From NCBI GenBank assembly GCA_040900215.1, contig JBBDZL010000010.1, forward strand, positions 1 to 30,672: a stretch of DNA of 30,672 nucleotides. The letters run 5' to 3'. This document shows, piece by piece, positions 1 to 7,526 of the stretch. Under the pieces are notes generated by a model, which was given only the letters and a program-made list of their open reading frames with translations, did no database searches and was not told the origin of the DNA. This DNA is from 9FT-COMBO-53-11 sp040900215 (GTDB lineage: Bacteria > Patescibacteriota > WWE3 > 9FT-COMBO-53-11). How positions within the stretch are numbered: position 1 is the first letter of the stretch; every line of letters starts with the position of its first letter. The position numbers and the translations under genes were made by a program.

Positions 1-99
1 TTTGTCGTCGAAAAACCGACCAAGGAGGAACAAAGAACGATCGAACAAGCTATTGCGGAATCGATCCCCCGCGTTCTAGAATGGGCGCGTGCTTTATAG
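1..99 (+). CDS. C-terminal end of an unidentified protein (partial)
   Basis: Frame 1 is open from the first base to a TAG at 97-99 and gives 32 residues ending in LEWARAL. The piece is charged and probably helical. It overlaps the proposed GTG start of dnaX by 11 bp in another frame, as in a tightly packed operon. The fragment is too short to assign a family, and the rest lies outside the window. Confidence 0.5.
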   Translation, partial: FVVEKPTKEEQRTIEQAIAESIPRVLEWARAL

Positions 100-1522
100 A
101 ACCTATCGTCCCCAAAAGTTTTCCGAGCTGGTTGGGTTAGAGACCGTTAAGAAGACCCTTCAGAACCAAGTCAAAGAAGGCAAGGTCGGCCACGCCTATC
201 TCTTCGCCGGGCCGCGAGGAACCGGCAAAACGACCACCGCTCGGATCCTGGCGAAAGCGATCAACTGCGAGCATCCCCAGGTCGGCGATCCCGATGGGAG
301 CTGCCGAATCTGCAAACAGATTGAGGGAGGGCGTTACCTGGACCTGATTGAAATCGACGCCGCTTCCAACCGGGGGATTGACGACATCCGCTCTCTCCGC
401 GAGAAAGTCCGACTGGCTCCCTCGTCCGGAAGTTACAAGGTTTACATCATTGACGAAGCCCACATGCTGACTGCCGACGCCTCCAACGCCCTTCTCAAAA
501 CTCTGGAGGAACCGCCCGCCCACGCCATTTTTATTCTAGCGACGACCGAGCCCTACCGGCTGTTGGAGACGATTCGCTCCCGTTGCCAGCGTTTCACCTT
601 TGAGCGGGCGCCGGTGAAGTTAATCATTGAGAAGCTAAAAGAGATTGTCAGAAAGGAAAAAGCCAAAATCGCCGACGAGGATTTGGAGCAGATTGCGAAA
701 GCGGCTGGCGGAGGTTTTCGGGACGCTGAAACTCTGCTGGAGCAGGTCCTTACCGGCGGAGCGAAGATTGAGGAACTGGTCGGTTTTGCAAAGTTAGCGG
801 ATTTGGGAGGGTTTTTTGACAATCTGATTTCCGGTCAGTCTTCTCGGGCACTGGTCTTCATCAACGAGCTCTCCTCCAAAGGAGTAGCGATGGATGATTT
901 GGGGAGAAAAATCTTGGAGTATCTCCGTGACCTGCTCTTAATCAAAGCCGGAGTGGGGGACGATTTGGTGGAAGCTCCCGCCGAACAGTACGAATTGATG
1001 AAAAAGCAGGCGGGGGCGATTAGTGAACCGCAGCTCAACGAGATGATTAACAAATTTACCCAAGCTTACGACTATCTTTCCCAGGCGGTAATTCCCAGCC
1101 TGCCGTTGGAAGTCGCCGTTGTGGAAGTAGCGAGTAAAGACAGTGAAGTCAGTAAAAGCAGTGAAGCCAGTGAAAAAATTGAAACCCCAATTAAAGAAAC
1201 CAATCAACCAATCAGCCAATCTCCGCCAAAGGCGGATCAGCCTCGGGCTGAAACCAGTCAACCCGATACCGACAACTGGTCGGCGCTGATGGCCGCGGTT
1301 AAGCCACTCAACCATTCGGTGGAGGCGTTCCTCCGATCATGTACCGGAGAACTGAAAGGCAAGGTGCTAGTGGTTAAACCGTTCTATCCCTTCCATAAAG
1401 AGCGGCTGGAGGAGCCGAAGAACCGTAAGATTTTGGAAGACGCGGCGACGCAGGTTTACGGAAAAGGAACGACCGTTAAGATTGGACCGGCGCAAGATGG
1501 ACGGCCGCCTTCGGCGACCTAA
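89..1522 (+). CDS. dnaX: DNA polymerase III subunit gamma/tau
   Basis: This is the clamp-loader ATPase that loads the sliding clamp onto DNA. The protein has 477 residues. The N-terminus LYRTYRPQKF is typical of DnaX. Walker A (GPRGTGKT) is at residues 41-48, the Walker B region with DEAH at 122-125, and the sensor SRC motif at about 164-166. The GTG start at 89 gives the usual N-terminus directly. The small zinc module normally has four Cys. Here Cys60, Cys72 and Cys75 are present and the fourth position is Asp69. Residues of about 355-395 form a low-complexity Ser/Glu/Pro/Gln linker, followed by a C-terminal domain. The linker DNA holds two perfect small palindromes. The gene overlaps the gene upstream and is followed after 19 bp by recR, the common dnaX-recR arrangement. 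Confidence 0.96.
   Translation: MLYRTYRPQKFSELVGLETVKKTLQNQVKEGKVGHAYLFAGPRGTGKTTTARILAKAINCEHPQVGDPDGSCRICKQIEGGRYLDLIEIDAASNRGIDDIRSLREKVRLAPSSGSYKVYIIDEAHMLTADASNALLKTLEEPPAHAIFILATTEPYRLLETIRSRCQRFTFERAPVKLIIEKLKEIVRKEKAKIADEDLEQIAKAAGGGFRDAETLLEQVLTGGAKIEELVGFAKLADLGGFFDNLISGQSSRALVFINELSSKGVAMDDLGRKILEYLRDLLLIKAGVGDDLVEAPAEQYELMKKQAGAISEPQLNEMINKFTQAYDYLSQAVIPSLPLEVAVVEVASKDSEVSKSSEASEKIETPIKETNQPISQSPPKADQPRAETSQPDTDNWSALMAAVKPLNHSVEAFLRSCTGELKGKVLVVKPFYPFHKERLEEPKNRKILEDAATQVYGKGTTVKIGPAQDGRPPSAT
1222..1252. repeat. Two small palindromes inside the dnaX linker
   Basis: Two perfect inverted repeats with 3-nt loops stand side by side: TCCGCC-AAA-GGCGGA and CAGCC-TCG-GGCTG. They encode part of the disordered linker (PPKADQPRAE), so they sit where an in-frame insertion is tolerated. 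The first is nearly the same as the palindrome in the pseudouridine synthase gene near 29089-29107. Confidence 0.6.
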
Positions 1523-1541
1523 CATTTTATGGATTCATAAA

Positions 1542-2156
1542 ATGAGGATTCCCAAAGCGATCGAAAATTTGATCGAGGCGTTGGAGCGGCTGCCGGGCAT
1601 TGGCCCCAAGACCGCCGCCCGACTCGCCTTTTACCTTCTTCGCGTTCCGGAGGAAGAACGCCAAGCCTTAGGGAATTCGGTTCTTGAGGTGGGGCAAAAA
1701 GTCCAGCTCTGCCAGCGCTGCTGGAATATTGCCGAGGCGGCGCTTTGCAAAGTCTGCGAGGACGAGACTCGCGACCAGTCCGTGCTCTGCGTGGTGGAAG
1801 ACCCGCTGGACCTAATTGCTTTTGAAAAGACCGGGAAATACCGGGGGCTCTACCACGTTCTCCACGGGGTGATCGCGCCGCTGGAGCACGTCGGTCCCGA
1901 GAATCTGAAGATCGCCGAACTGATCAACCGATTAACTAAAGAACCAATCAACGAGGTTATTTTGGCGCTTAACCCCTCGCTGGAGGGGGAGGCGACGGCG
2001 ATGTACATTAAGAAGCTTATCGGCGAACAGCTTACCGCTAACGGCAAAAACATTAGAATCACGCGGTTGGCGAGCGGGATCCCGACCGGCGGGGATTTGG
2101 AGTACGCCGATGCGCTAACCTTAACTAAGGCGCTTGAAGGTCGCCAGGATTTTTGA
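1542..2156 (+). CDS. recR: Recombination protein RecR
   Basis: RecR works with RecF and RecO to load RecA at single-strand gaps. The protein has 204 residues, the usual length. An N-terminal helix-hairpin-helix (RLPGIGPKTAARLAF) is followed by a C4 zinc finger with Cys57, Cys60, Cys69 and Cys72, a Toprim domain beginning at VVEDPLDL with Glu86 and containing NPSLEGEATA, and the conserved C-terminal ASGIPTGGDLEYAD segment. The ATG at 1542 starts directly at the conserved N-terminus. A longer reading from 1482 would only add an unconserved stretch overlapping dnaX. The spacing to dnaX is 19 bp, and the stop overlaps the next ATG (TGATG). Confidence 0.95.
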   Translation: MRIPKAIENLIEALERLPGIGPKTAARLAFYLLRVPEEERQALGNSVLEVGQKVQLCQRCWNIAEAALCKVCEDETRDQSVLCVVEDPLDLIAFEKTGKYRGLYHVLHGVIAPLEHVGPENLKIAELINRLTKEPINEVILALNPSLEGEATAMYIKKLIGEQLTANGKNIRITRLASGIPTGGDLEYADALTLTKALEGRQDF

Positions 2157-3121
2157 TGGATTCTAAGAAAGAAACAGCCCTTAATCACATCATCACCGAT
2201 GTTCCGACTGCCCGGCCCGATCAAAGCGTCGGGGAAGTGCTGGCCGGCGTTCGGGGAAAACCGTGGCAATCCTCCCATCACATTTTCGTGGTGGATTCGA
2301 AGAAGAAATACCTTGGAGTGTTGTCAACGAGGATTCTATTAGAATCGCCGAACGAGAAGAGGATTTCTGAAATTTTCAACAAAGACCATCCTTCCATCGG
2401 TTCGCACACTCATGAAGACAAGGTAGCGGTTTTGGCGATTCGGCATGATCTGGACACGGTGCCGGTGGTCCAGGCCGAATCGGGAGAATTTCTCGGAACG
2501 GTGGACGCGGAGGAGATCTTGAAAATCCTGCACGAGGAGCACACCGAAAAGCTACTCCAGCGCGCCGGGATTCTGATTGATACCAAGGTAGTGGATGTTT
2601 TCAAGGCCCGGGTCTTTCGGATGATCCGGCTGCGGCTGCCCTGGCTGGCTTTCGGATTCGGCGGCGGCTTGTTGATAACCATCTTCATCAGCCGGTTTGA
2701 GATTCTCCTCCAGCAGTACGTAGCGCTGGCCTACTTCATCCCGATCGTGGCTTACATGAACGCGGCGGTGGGAACGCAGGCGGTTTCCCTTTTTATCCGG
2801 GGACTGGCGCTGGAGAAGTTTTCGATGCGCCGCTACGTGGTTCGGGAGCTGGCCGTCGGCACTTCTCTGGGAGTTCTCTTTGGGGGGTTGATCTTCCTGT
2901 TTGCTTGGCTGGCTTTCGGTTCGTTCGGGGTGGCAGCGACGGTCGGGATCTCCCTGTTTTTGGGGATCCTTCTGTCCACCGCTAATGCGATTCTTACCCC
3001 ATACATTTTCCATAAGCTCGGTAAAGATCCGGCCTTCGGCTCGGACCCGCTGGTGACGATTGTCCAGGACGCTTTGAGCATCCTGATTTACTTTGCGATC
3101 GCTTCAGTTTTGGTTTTCTAG
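2156..3121 (+). CDS. MgtE-like divalent cation transporter with CBS pair
   Basis: This is a probable Mg2+ channel or transporter of the MgtE/SLC41 family in the cytoplasmic membrane. The protein has 321 residues. Residues of about 8-125 form two CBS modules, and the rest is the five-helix MgtE membrane domain, recognisable by RLPWL, YFIPIVAY, the GTQA..FIRG segment, and DPAFGSDPLVTIVQD near the end. The N-terminal Mg2+-sensing MgtE_N domain, about 120 residues in classical MgtE, is absent. In the usual GGNxGxQ motif the two Gly are replaced (NAAVGTQ). The ATG at 2156 overlaps the recR stop by one base, so translation is probably coupled. The transported ion is inferred from the family only. 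Confidence 0.85.
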   Translation: MDSKKETALNHIITDVPTARPDQSVGEVLAGVRGKPWQSSHHIFVVDSKKKYLGVLSTRILLESPNEKRISEIFNKDHPSIGSHTHEDKVAVLAIRHDLDTVPVVQAESGEFLGTVDAEEILKILHEEHTEKLLQRAGILIDTKVVDVFKARVFRMIRLRLPWLAFGFGGGLLITIFISRFEILLQQYVALAYFIPIVAYMNAAVGTQAVSLFIRGLALEKFSMRRYVVRELAVGTSLGVLFGGLIFLFAWLAFGSFGVAATVGISLFLGILLSTANAILTPYIFHKLGKDPAFGSDPLVTIVQDALSILIYFAIASVLVF

Positions 3122-3253
3122 GTAAATCACCCCGCACTAATATCCTTTCCGGCTCAAGTCTGCTTCGCAGAATATCTCGCCGGAAGCAGATCAAGCGGGG
3201 TTTGATAGCGTGCGGGCTCTAGGGAACGGTCGCCACGCAGCTATCAAAAAAGA
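3122..3253. repeat. Palindrome-rich non-coding spacer
   Basis: I see no gene here. Nested inverted repeats are present: CCCCGC (3130-3135) with GCGGGG (3195-3200), TTCCGGC (3147-3153) with GCCGGAA (3179-3185), and TCTGC-TTC-GCAGA (3159-3171). TCTGCTT at 3159 can instead pair with AAGCAGA at 3184-3190. A further pair, TTTGATAGC (3201-3209) and GCTATCAAA (3240-3248), brackets the right half. It could be a structured RNA or a cluster of small repeat palindromes between two convergent genes. Confidence 0.55.
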
Positions 3254-3286
3254 AAAAGCAGTCGTGGGTGGCTCACGACTGCTTTT
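3254..3286 (-). terminator. Rho-independent terminator of the 3285-3737 gene
   Basis: A perfect 13-bp stem (AAAAGCAGTCGTG with its complement) has a 7-nt loop. Read on the reverse strand it is followed by a T-rich run ending at about 3246. The stop codon of the reverse gene lies inside the stem. The A/T ends could also let it work for the forward gene cluster. Confidence 0.85.
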
Positions 3287-3737
3287 AGAACCCGACTCTA
3301 TCTGAGATCGAGAACACTCCCATCTCCCAGAGATACCAAGCGGCCAGGTCGCGGCCTTCCGGCGTGTTGGGGAGCGAGAGTTCCTTGATCACCTGTCCGA
3401 CGACGAATCCCGGGTATCGGTTTCCCAACTCCGGCGGCTTGAGCTCATCGCGGATCATCTCCAAAAGATCCAGATCGGAGTTCTGGGCCTCGGCGGGCCG
3501 AGCGACCCACTCTTCAATCTGCTTCTCCCACCACAGCTCGATGTGCCGCTTGTGCTCGTCGCAGCGGTAGTTGGTCTCGACCTTCCACTCGGTCTGCTGC
3601 CAGCATCCGCGGGACCGGTTCGGTTGACCGTCCCAGAAGGTGCACTGGGGGAGGTATCCGAGCTTCCGGACCAGTTCCGGCGTGACCGGCTGGATGTCGA
3701 GAAAGTCCGCCACCACGGGCATTTTACGAGTGCCCAT
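3285..3737 (-). CDS. Unrecognised 150-residue protein
   Basis: I do not recognise the family. The protein is soluble, rich in Trp and charged residues, and has no signal peptide or membrane segment. Cys32, Cys45, Cys59 and His62 could form a metal site, but this is a guess. The start is fixed by a strong Shine-Dalgarno (AGGAGGAAAGAG) directly before the ATG. The gene stands alone, with its own hairpin-bearing leader and its own terminator, between mgtE-like and the divergent cysS. This layout is shared by most unrecognised genes in the window. Confidence 0.75.
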   Translation of the reverse strand: MGTRKMPVVADFLDIQPVTPELVRKLGYLPQCTFWDGQPNRSRGCWQQTEWKVETNYRCDEHKRHIELWWEKQIEEWVARPAEAQNSDLDLLEMIRDELKPPELGNRYPGFVVGQVIKELSLPNTPEGRDLAAWYLWEMGVFSISDRVGF

Positions 3738-3750
3738 CTCTTTCCTCCTC

Positions 3751-3782
3751 CCGCTTTTAGCGGAGCCCTCGCCTAAGGCGAG
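3751..3782 (-). promoter_or_regulatory. Two hairpins in the leader of the 3285-3737 gene
   Basis: CCGC-TTTTA-GCGG (3751-3763) and CTCGCC-TAA-GGCGAG (3768-3782) lie just upstream of the Shine-Dalgarno of the reverse gene. They would form two adjacent hairpins in its 5' leader. A role in message stability or translation is possible but not shown. Confidence 0.45.
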
Positions 3783-3854
3783 TGGCTTTCTTTAGGGTTA
3801 CCTAAATTTAACATCCTATAGGTTTTTTGGCAAGGAGATAATCCTAAAAATTGC

Positions 3855-3869
3855 TACTATTAATCAGCA
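3855..3869 (+). promoter_or_regulatory. Leaderless promoter of cysS
   Basis: TTGCTACTAT is an extended -10 box (TACTAT at 3855-3860) placed 9 nt before the ATG. Transcription would start at or next to the start codon. No Shine-Dalgarno is present. Confidence 0.6.
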
Positions 3870-5219
3870 ATGAATCTGTACAACTCCTTAACAAGAAAAG
3901 TCGAAGAGTTTAAACCCCAAAACCCGAATCGGGTCACGATGTACACCTGCGGTCCGACCGTTTATGGCCCGTCCCACCTGGGCCACGCCCGCACCTACAT
4001 CAATTTTGATCTCCTCAAGCGGGTGTTGGAGTTTAATGGTTATACCGTGGAACACGTTCTCAATTTCACCGACGTGCATGACTCCATGATCGAGGAGGCC
4101 CAGAATCGGAAAGTTTCCATTAAGGATTTGGCGGCCGAGTACATCCAGCACTTCTATCTGGATTTTGAGAAGCTCAATGTCGAGCCGGCCAGCGCTTATC
4201 CCCAAGTAACCGAGCACATCCCGGAAATCATCAAGATGATCAGCGAGTTGGTGAAGAAGGGCTTTGCTTATGAAAAAGACGGTTCGGTCTACTACGATGT
4301 TTCTCAATTTAAAGATTACGGCAAGCTCTCCGGCCGGAAGCTGGCGGAAGCCCGAACTGGGACCAGAGTTGCGGCCGACAAGTATGAACGGGAGGAAGTG
4401 GCCGACTTTGCCCTCTGGAAGAAAGCCGCAGAAGGGGAGGAAGATGTGGGGGCGGTCTGGGATTCTCAGTGGGGAAAGGGCCGGCCCGGCTGGCACATCG
4501 AGTGTTCGGTGATGAGCCGGATTCACCTCGGCGACACGCTGGACATCCACGGCGGGGGAATGGATCTCAAGTTTCCCCACCACGAAAACGAGATTGCCCA
4601 GTCCGAGGCGGCGACCGGCAAGAAGTTCGCTAATCTTTGGGTGCACGTCGGTACCCTCCTAATTGAGGGCCAAAAAATGGGGAAATCAACCGGGAATATT
4701 ATTGACTTCGATACTCTAGTCCAAAAAGAGTTTGATCCGCTGGCCTTCCGTTACCTCTGCTTGACGACCCACTACCGGGGGGAGCTGAACTTTACCTGGG
4801 CCGGGCTGGAGGCGGCGGCGATCGCGCTCGAGAAGCTCTACGACGAACTTGCGAATTGGGATGTGCCGGGAAGGGTGGGGTGCGCTGAATATGAAAACAA
4901 GTTTGATGGTCTGATCAACGACGACCTGAACCTGCCGGAGGCGGTCGCGCTAATGTGGCAGCTGGTTAAGGACCGGCGAATGCCAACTTCCGCCCGGATG
5001 AAGACTATTCTCCAGATGGATCGGGTCTTAGGGTTGAAGCTGGGAGAGGTCGAGGCGGTGGCGGTACCGGAAGAGGTTCGGGATCTGGTGAAGGAGCGGG
5101 AGGTGGCCCGGCGGGAGGACAACTGGACGCGGGCCGATGAGCTGCGGGACCGGATTGCCCAGTTCGGATTTGCCGTCGAGGACACGGGAAAAGGGCCGGT
5201 GGTCAAGCGGAGCGGCTAG
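3870..5219 (+). CDS. cysS: Cysteinyl-tRNA synthetase
   Basis: A class I synthetase that charges tRNA-Cys. The length of 449 residues is normal. The HIGH motif is HLGH at 36-39. Zinc ligands are Cys27 (in MYTCGPT), Cys212 (in GWHIECS), His237 and Glu241 (in FPHHENE). The KMSKS loop reads KMGKS at 269-273. The C-terminal part carries the usual helical domain and the conserved REDNWTRADELRD segment that binds the tRNA. It begins with an apparently leaderless start and runs towards rpsF, which has its own promoter in the 41-bp spacer. The Ser-to-Gly change in KMSKS is mild and does not suggest loss of function. Confidence 0.96.
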   Translation: MNLYNSLTRKVEEFKPQNPNRVTMYTCGPTVYGPSHLGHARTYINFDLLKRVLEFNGYTVEHVLNFTDVHDSMIEEAQNRKVSIKDLAAEYIQHFYLDFEKLNVEPASAYPQVTEHIPEIIKMISELVKKGFAYEKDGSVYYDVSQFKDYGKLSGRKLAEARTGTRVAADKYEREEVADFALWKKAAEGEEDVGAVWDSQWGKGRPGWHIECSVMSRIHLGDTLDIHGGGMDLKFPHHENEIAQSEAATGKKFANLWVHVGTLLIEGQKMGKSTGNIIDFDTLVQKEFDPLAFRYLCLTTHYRGELNFTWAGLEAAAIALEKLYDELANWDVPGRVGCAEYENKFDGLINDDLNLPEAVALMWQLVKDRRMPTSARMKTILQMDRVLGLKLGEVEAVAVPEEVRDLVKEREVARREDNWTRADELRDRIAQFGFAVEDTGKGPVVKRSG

Positions 5220-5222
5220 TGC

Positions 5223-5260
5223 TGGACAATCCGTCCCGATTGATTTAAGATCAAGCAGCA
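5223..5260 (+). promoter_or_regulatory. Promoter of rpsF-ssb-rpsR, leaderless
   Basis: TGGACA (5223-5228), a 17-nt spacer and TAAGAT (5246-5251) make a good -35/-10 pair. The -10 ends 9 nt before the rpsF ATG, so the mRNA should start at the start codon. Confidence 0.65.
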
Positions 5261-5548
5261 ATGAACTACGAGTTGACGGTGATGCTGAAGCCGGACCTGA
5301 GTCCGGAAAAATCCAAGAAATCGGGCGGGGAGATTCAGGAAGCTGTCGAAAAGCTGGGCGGGAAGACCGCCAATTTGGAGAGTCTGGGAATGAAATCCCT
5401 GGCCTATCCGATCCAGGGATCCGGCCAGGCCAGCTTCGCCCGGCTCCAGCTTGAGCTCGACCCCGCTAAGGTTCAAGACCTGCGCCGCCAGTTGGAGAGG
5501 CAAGAAGGCGTGATGCGAGTATTAATCATAAAAGGGGGTGCAAAATAA
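5261..5548 (+). CDS. rpsF: Ribosomal protein bS6
   Basis: A small-subunit protein that pairs with bS18 on the platform of the 30S subunit. The 95 residues match the family length. The N-terminal strand NYELTVMLKPDLS, the middle segment LAYPIQGSGQASFARLQLELD and the final VMRVLIIK are typical. It is the first gene of the rpsF-ssb-rpsR operon, and its stop overlaps the ssb ATG (TAATG). Confidence 0.94.
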   Translation: MNYELTVMLKPDLSPEKSKKSGGEIQEAVEKLGGKTANLESLGMKSLAYPIQGSGQASFARLQLELDPAKVQDLRRQLERQEGVMRVLIIKGGAK

Positions 5549-6042
5549 TGAGTCGATCAGTCAACAAAGCTATTTTAATCGGTAATCTCACTCGGGACCC
5601 GGAGATGCGCTACACTCCCGACGGCCAGGCCGTTTGCTCCTTCGGATTAGCGACCAATCGAAAGTGGAAGACCAAGGAGGGCGAGCAGAAAGAGGAAGTG
5701 GAGTTCCACAACCTAGTCGCTTGGCGGAAACTAGCGGAGATTTGCAGCCAGTTTTTGAAGAAGGGCAGCAAGGTCTATTTGGAGGGGCGCCTGCAAACCC
5801 GCAGTTGGGAAGGCAAGGACGGAGTGACTCGCCAGCGGACCGAGGTCGTGCTGGATGATATGGTGATGCTGGATTCCAAGGGGGCGCCGGTCGAAGAGGG
5901 TCTTCCCGAACAGCCCGCTCCGGCGGAAGAAGAAACTCAGCTTCCGGATGAGAAGGAAGGAAAGTTGAGCGAAGCGAAAGAGAAGAAATCCGACAAGGGT
6001 ACCGGCAGCGAGGAGGTCAGCGAAGATGAAATCCCGTTCTAA
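5548..6042 (+). CDS. ssb: Single-stranded DNA-binding protein
   Basis: SSB covers single-stranded DNA in replication and repair. The protein has 164 residues. An OB fold occupies residues of about 1-112, with NKAILIGNLTRDPEMRYTPDG and the VEFHNLVAW and YLEGRLQTRSW segments. An acidic disordered linker leads to the conserved tip DEIPF that binds partner proteins. A Shine-Dalgarno-like GGGGG lies upstream of the ATG inside the rpsF end. The last 17 bp, which encode the functional tip, overlap the rpsR start in another frame. Confidence 0.96.
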   Translation: MSRSVNKAILIGNLTRDPEMRYTPDGQAVCSFGLATNRKWKTKEGEQKEEVEFHNLVAWRKLAEICSQFLKKGSKVYLEGRLQTRSWEGKDGVTRQRTEVVLDDMVMLDSKGAPVEEGLPEQPAPAEEETQLPDEKEGKLSEAKEKKSDKGTGSEEVSEDEIPF

Positions 6043-6304
6043 GCAGAAGGACATCCGGGACGAGCGGCGAGCCCAGCGGACGCGGGCGGCCCGGGCTAAA
6101 GTCCGTTCGCGCTGTTACTTCTGTGAAAAAGAAATGGAGCCGGATTACCGGCAGGATGAAATGTTGATCCGCTTTTTGACCAAGCGCGGGAAGATCCGTC
6201 CCCGGACCCGTTCGGGCCTCTGTTCCCGCCACCAGCGGGCAATCGCCCGGGAGATCAAGCGGGGCCGAAACATCGGTCTTTTACCTTACCGCATTGTCGC
6301 CTAA
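6026..6304 (+). CDS. rpsR: Ribosomal protein bS18, zinc-binding form
   Basis: This is the small-subunit partner of bS6. The protein has 92 residues, of which about 24 form a basic N-terminal tail. Cys30, Cys33, Cys66 and His69 form the set seen in zinc-binding S18 variants. The conserved core RSGLCSRHQRAIAREIKRGRNIGLLPY is intact. GGAGG at 6011-6015 precedes the ATG inside ssb. The next gene is not rplI, which often follows here, but an S41 protease with its own promoter. Confidence 0.93.
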   Translation: MKSRSKQKDIRDERRAQRTRAARAKVRSRCYFCEKEMEPDYRQDEMLIRFLTKRGKIRPRTRSGLCSRHQRAIAREIKRGRNIGLLPYRIVA

Positions 6305-6311
6305 CCTTTGC

Positions 6312-6326
6312 TAGACTACTCTAGTA
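6312..6326 (+). promoter_or_regulatory. Leaderless promoter of the S41 protease gene
   Basis: TTTGCTAGACT holds an extended -10 (TAGACT at 6312-6317) that ends 9 nt before the ATG, the same spacing as cysS and rpsF. No Shine-Dalgarno is present. Confidence 0.55.
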
Positions 6327-7526
6327 ATGCGTGAATTCTTCCGCAAAAACTTCGCCTTTCTTCTTATTTTGACCGCAGTTTTCCTCGGCGGCTGGCAGCT
6401 GGGGTTCGCCGGCTACCAGTTGGACCTCAAGCTCAATCCTCCCTCGCTGAAAATTGAAAACAAGAAGATCACCTCCGGCGAGATCGACTTCTCGCCGCTT
6501 TGGGAAGTTCTCGACCAGATCAACGCGGATTATCTTTTCCGTCCCGTGGACGGGACGAAGCTGCTTTACGGAGCGATATCCGGATTGGTCAAAGCGCTCG
6601 GCGATCCCTACACCGCCTTTCTTAATCCGGACGAGAATGCGGCCTTCAACGAAAGTTTGGAGGGAACCTACGAGGGGATCGGGGCGGAGCTGGGACTGCG
6701 GGAAGACCAGCTGATTATCGTCGCTCCGCTCGACGGCTCGCCGGCCGAAGGAGAGGGAGTGCGGGCGGGGGATAAGATCCTGGAGATCAACGGGGAATCG
6801 ACCGCCGGAACTTCGGTAACGGAAGCGGTGACCAAGATCCGGGGTGAAGCAGGGACGGTGGTAGAGCTGACGCTCCAGCGCGGTTCGGCCCCCTCTTTCA
6901 AGGTTTCGATCACCCGGGCCCGGATCACGGTTAAGAGCGTTAATTTCGAAGACAAGGGAAACGGGATCTACTACCTGGAAGTGACCCGCTTCGGTGAGAC
7001 CACCAATGACGAGTGGGATGAGGCGGTGGCGAAGGTAAAAAATCCTAAAGGGATCGTGCTGGACTTGCGAAGCAATCCCGGCGGATATCTTTCGGCAGCG
7101 GTCTACCTCGCCTCGGAGTTTCTAAATTCCGGAACGGTGGTGCTTCAAGAGGACGCGGACGGAAGCCGGAGCCCGTTGACGGTCCAGTCCACCGCGGGTG
7201 ATCATGCCTTTGCCGGTGTTCCGGTGGTAGTGTTGATTGACGAGGGTTCGGCTTCCGCTTCGGAGATCCTGGCGGCGGCGTTGGCCGAGCGGGCCGACGC
7301 CCAGCTGGTGGGGCAGAAAAGTTTCGGCAAGGGGACGGTCCAGGACGCGGTCGATCTCGACGACGGTTCGGGCCTGCACCTGACAATTGCCAAGTGGCTA
7401 ACACCGAACGGCACATGGGTTCACGACAAGGGGTTGGAGCCGGACTTTAAGGTAGAATTAACCGATGAAGATATCAATGCCGGAAGGGATCCGCAGCTCG
7501 ATAAAGCACTGGATCTTTTACCATAA
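6327..7526 (+). CDS. S41-family C-terminal processing protease (CtpA type)
   Basis: A serine protease acting on the outside of the cytoplasmic membrane, usually on C-termini of membrane or secreted proteins. The protein has 399 residues. A single N-terminal membrane anchor is at residues of about 8-28, a PDZ domain at about 115-200, and the catalytic domain after it. From family spacing the catalytic residues are Ser310 (in GSASASEI), Lys335 and Gln339 (in FGKGTVQ), all present. The tail ends with the usual DPQLDKAL motif. Its last 62 bp overlap the next gene, an HtrA-type protease, which suggests a shared role in envelope protein quality control. Confidence 0.93.
   Translation: MREFFRKNFAFLLILTAVFLGGWQLGFAGYQLDLKLNPPSLKIENKKITSGEIDFSPLWEVLDQINADYLFRPVDGTKLLYGAISGLVKALGDPYTAFLNPDENAAFNESLEGTYEGIGAELGLREDQLIIVAPLDGSPAEGEGVRAGDKILEINGESTAGTSVTEAVTKIRGEAGTVVELTLQRGSAPSFKVSITRARITVKSVNFEDKGNGIYYLEVTRFGETTNDEWDEAVAKVKNPKGIVLDLRSNPGGYLSAAVYLASEFLNSGTVVLQEDADGSRSPLTVQSTAGDHAFAGVPVVVLIDEGSASASEILAAALAERADAQLVGQKSFGKGTVQDAVDLDDGSGLHLTIAKWLTPNGTWVHDKGLEPDFKVELTDEDINAGRDPQLDKALDLLP
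7453..7464 (+). promoter_or_regulatory. Leaderless promoter of the HtrA gene, inside the S41 gene
   Basis: TAGAAT (7453-7458) stands 6 nt before the ATG at 7465, within the coding end of the S41 gene. It supports the ATG at 7465 despite the 62-bp overlap, and matches the arrangement at 18684-18697. Confidence 0.55.
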
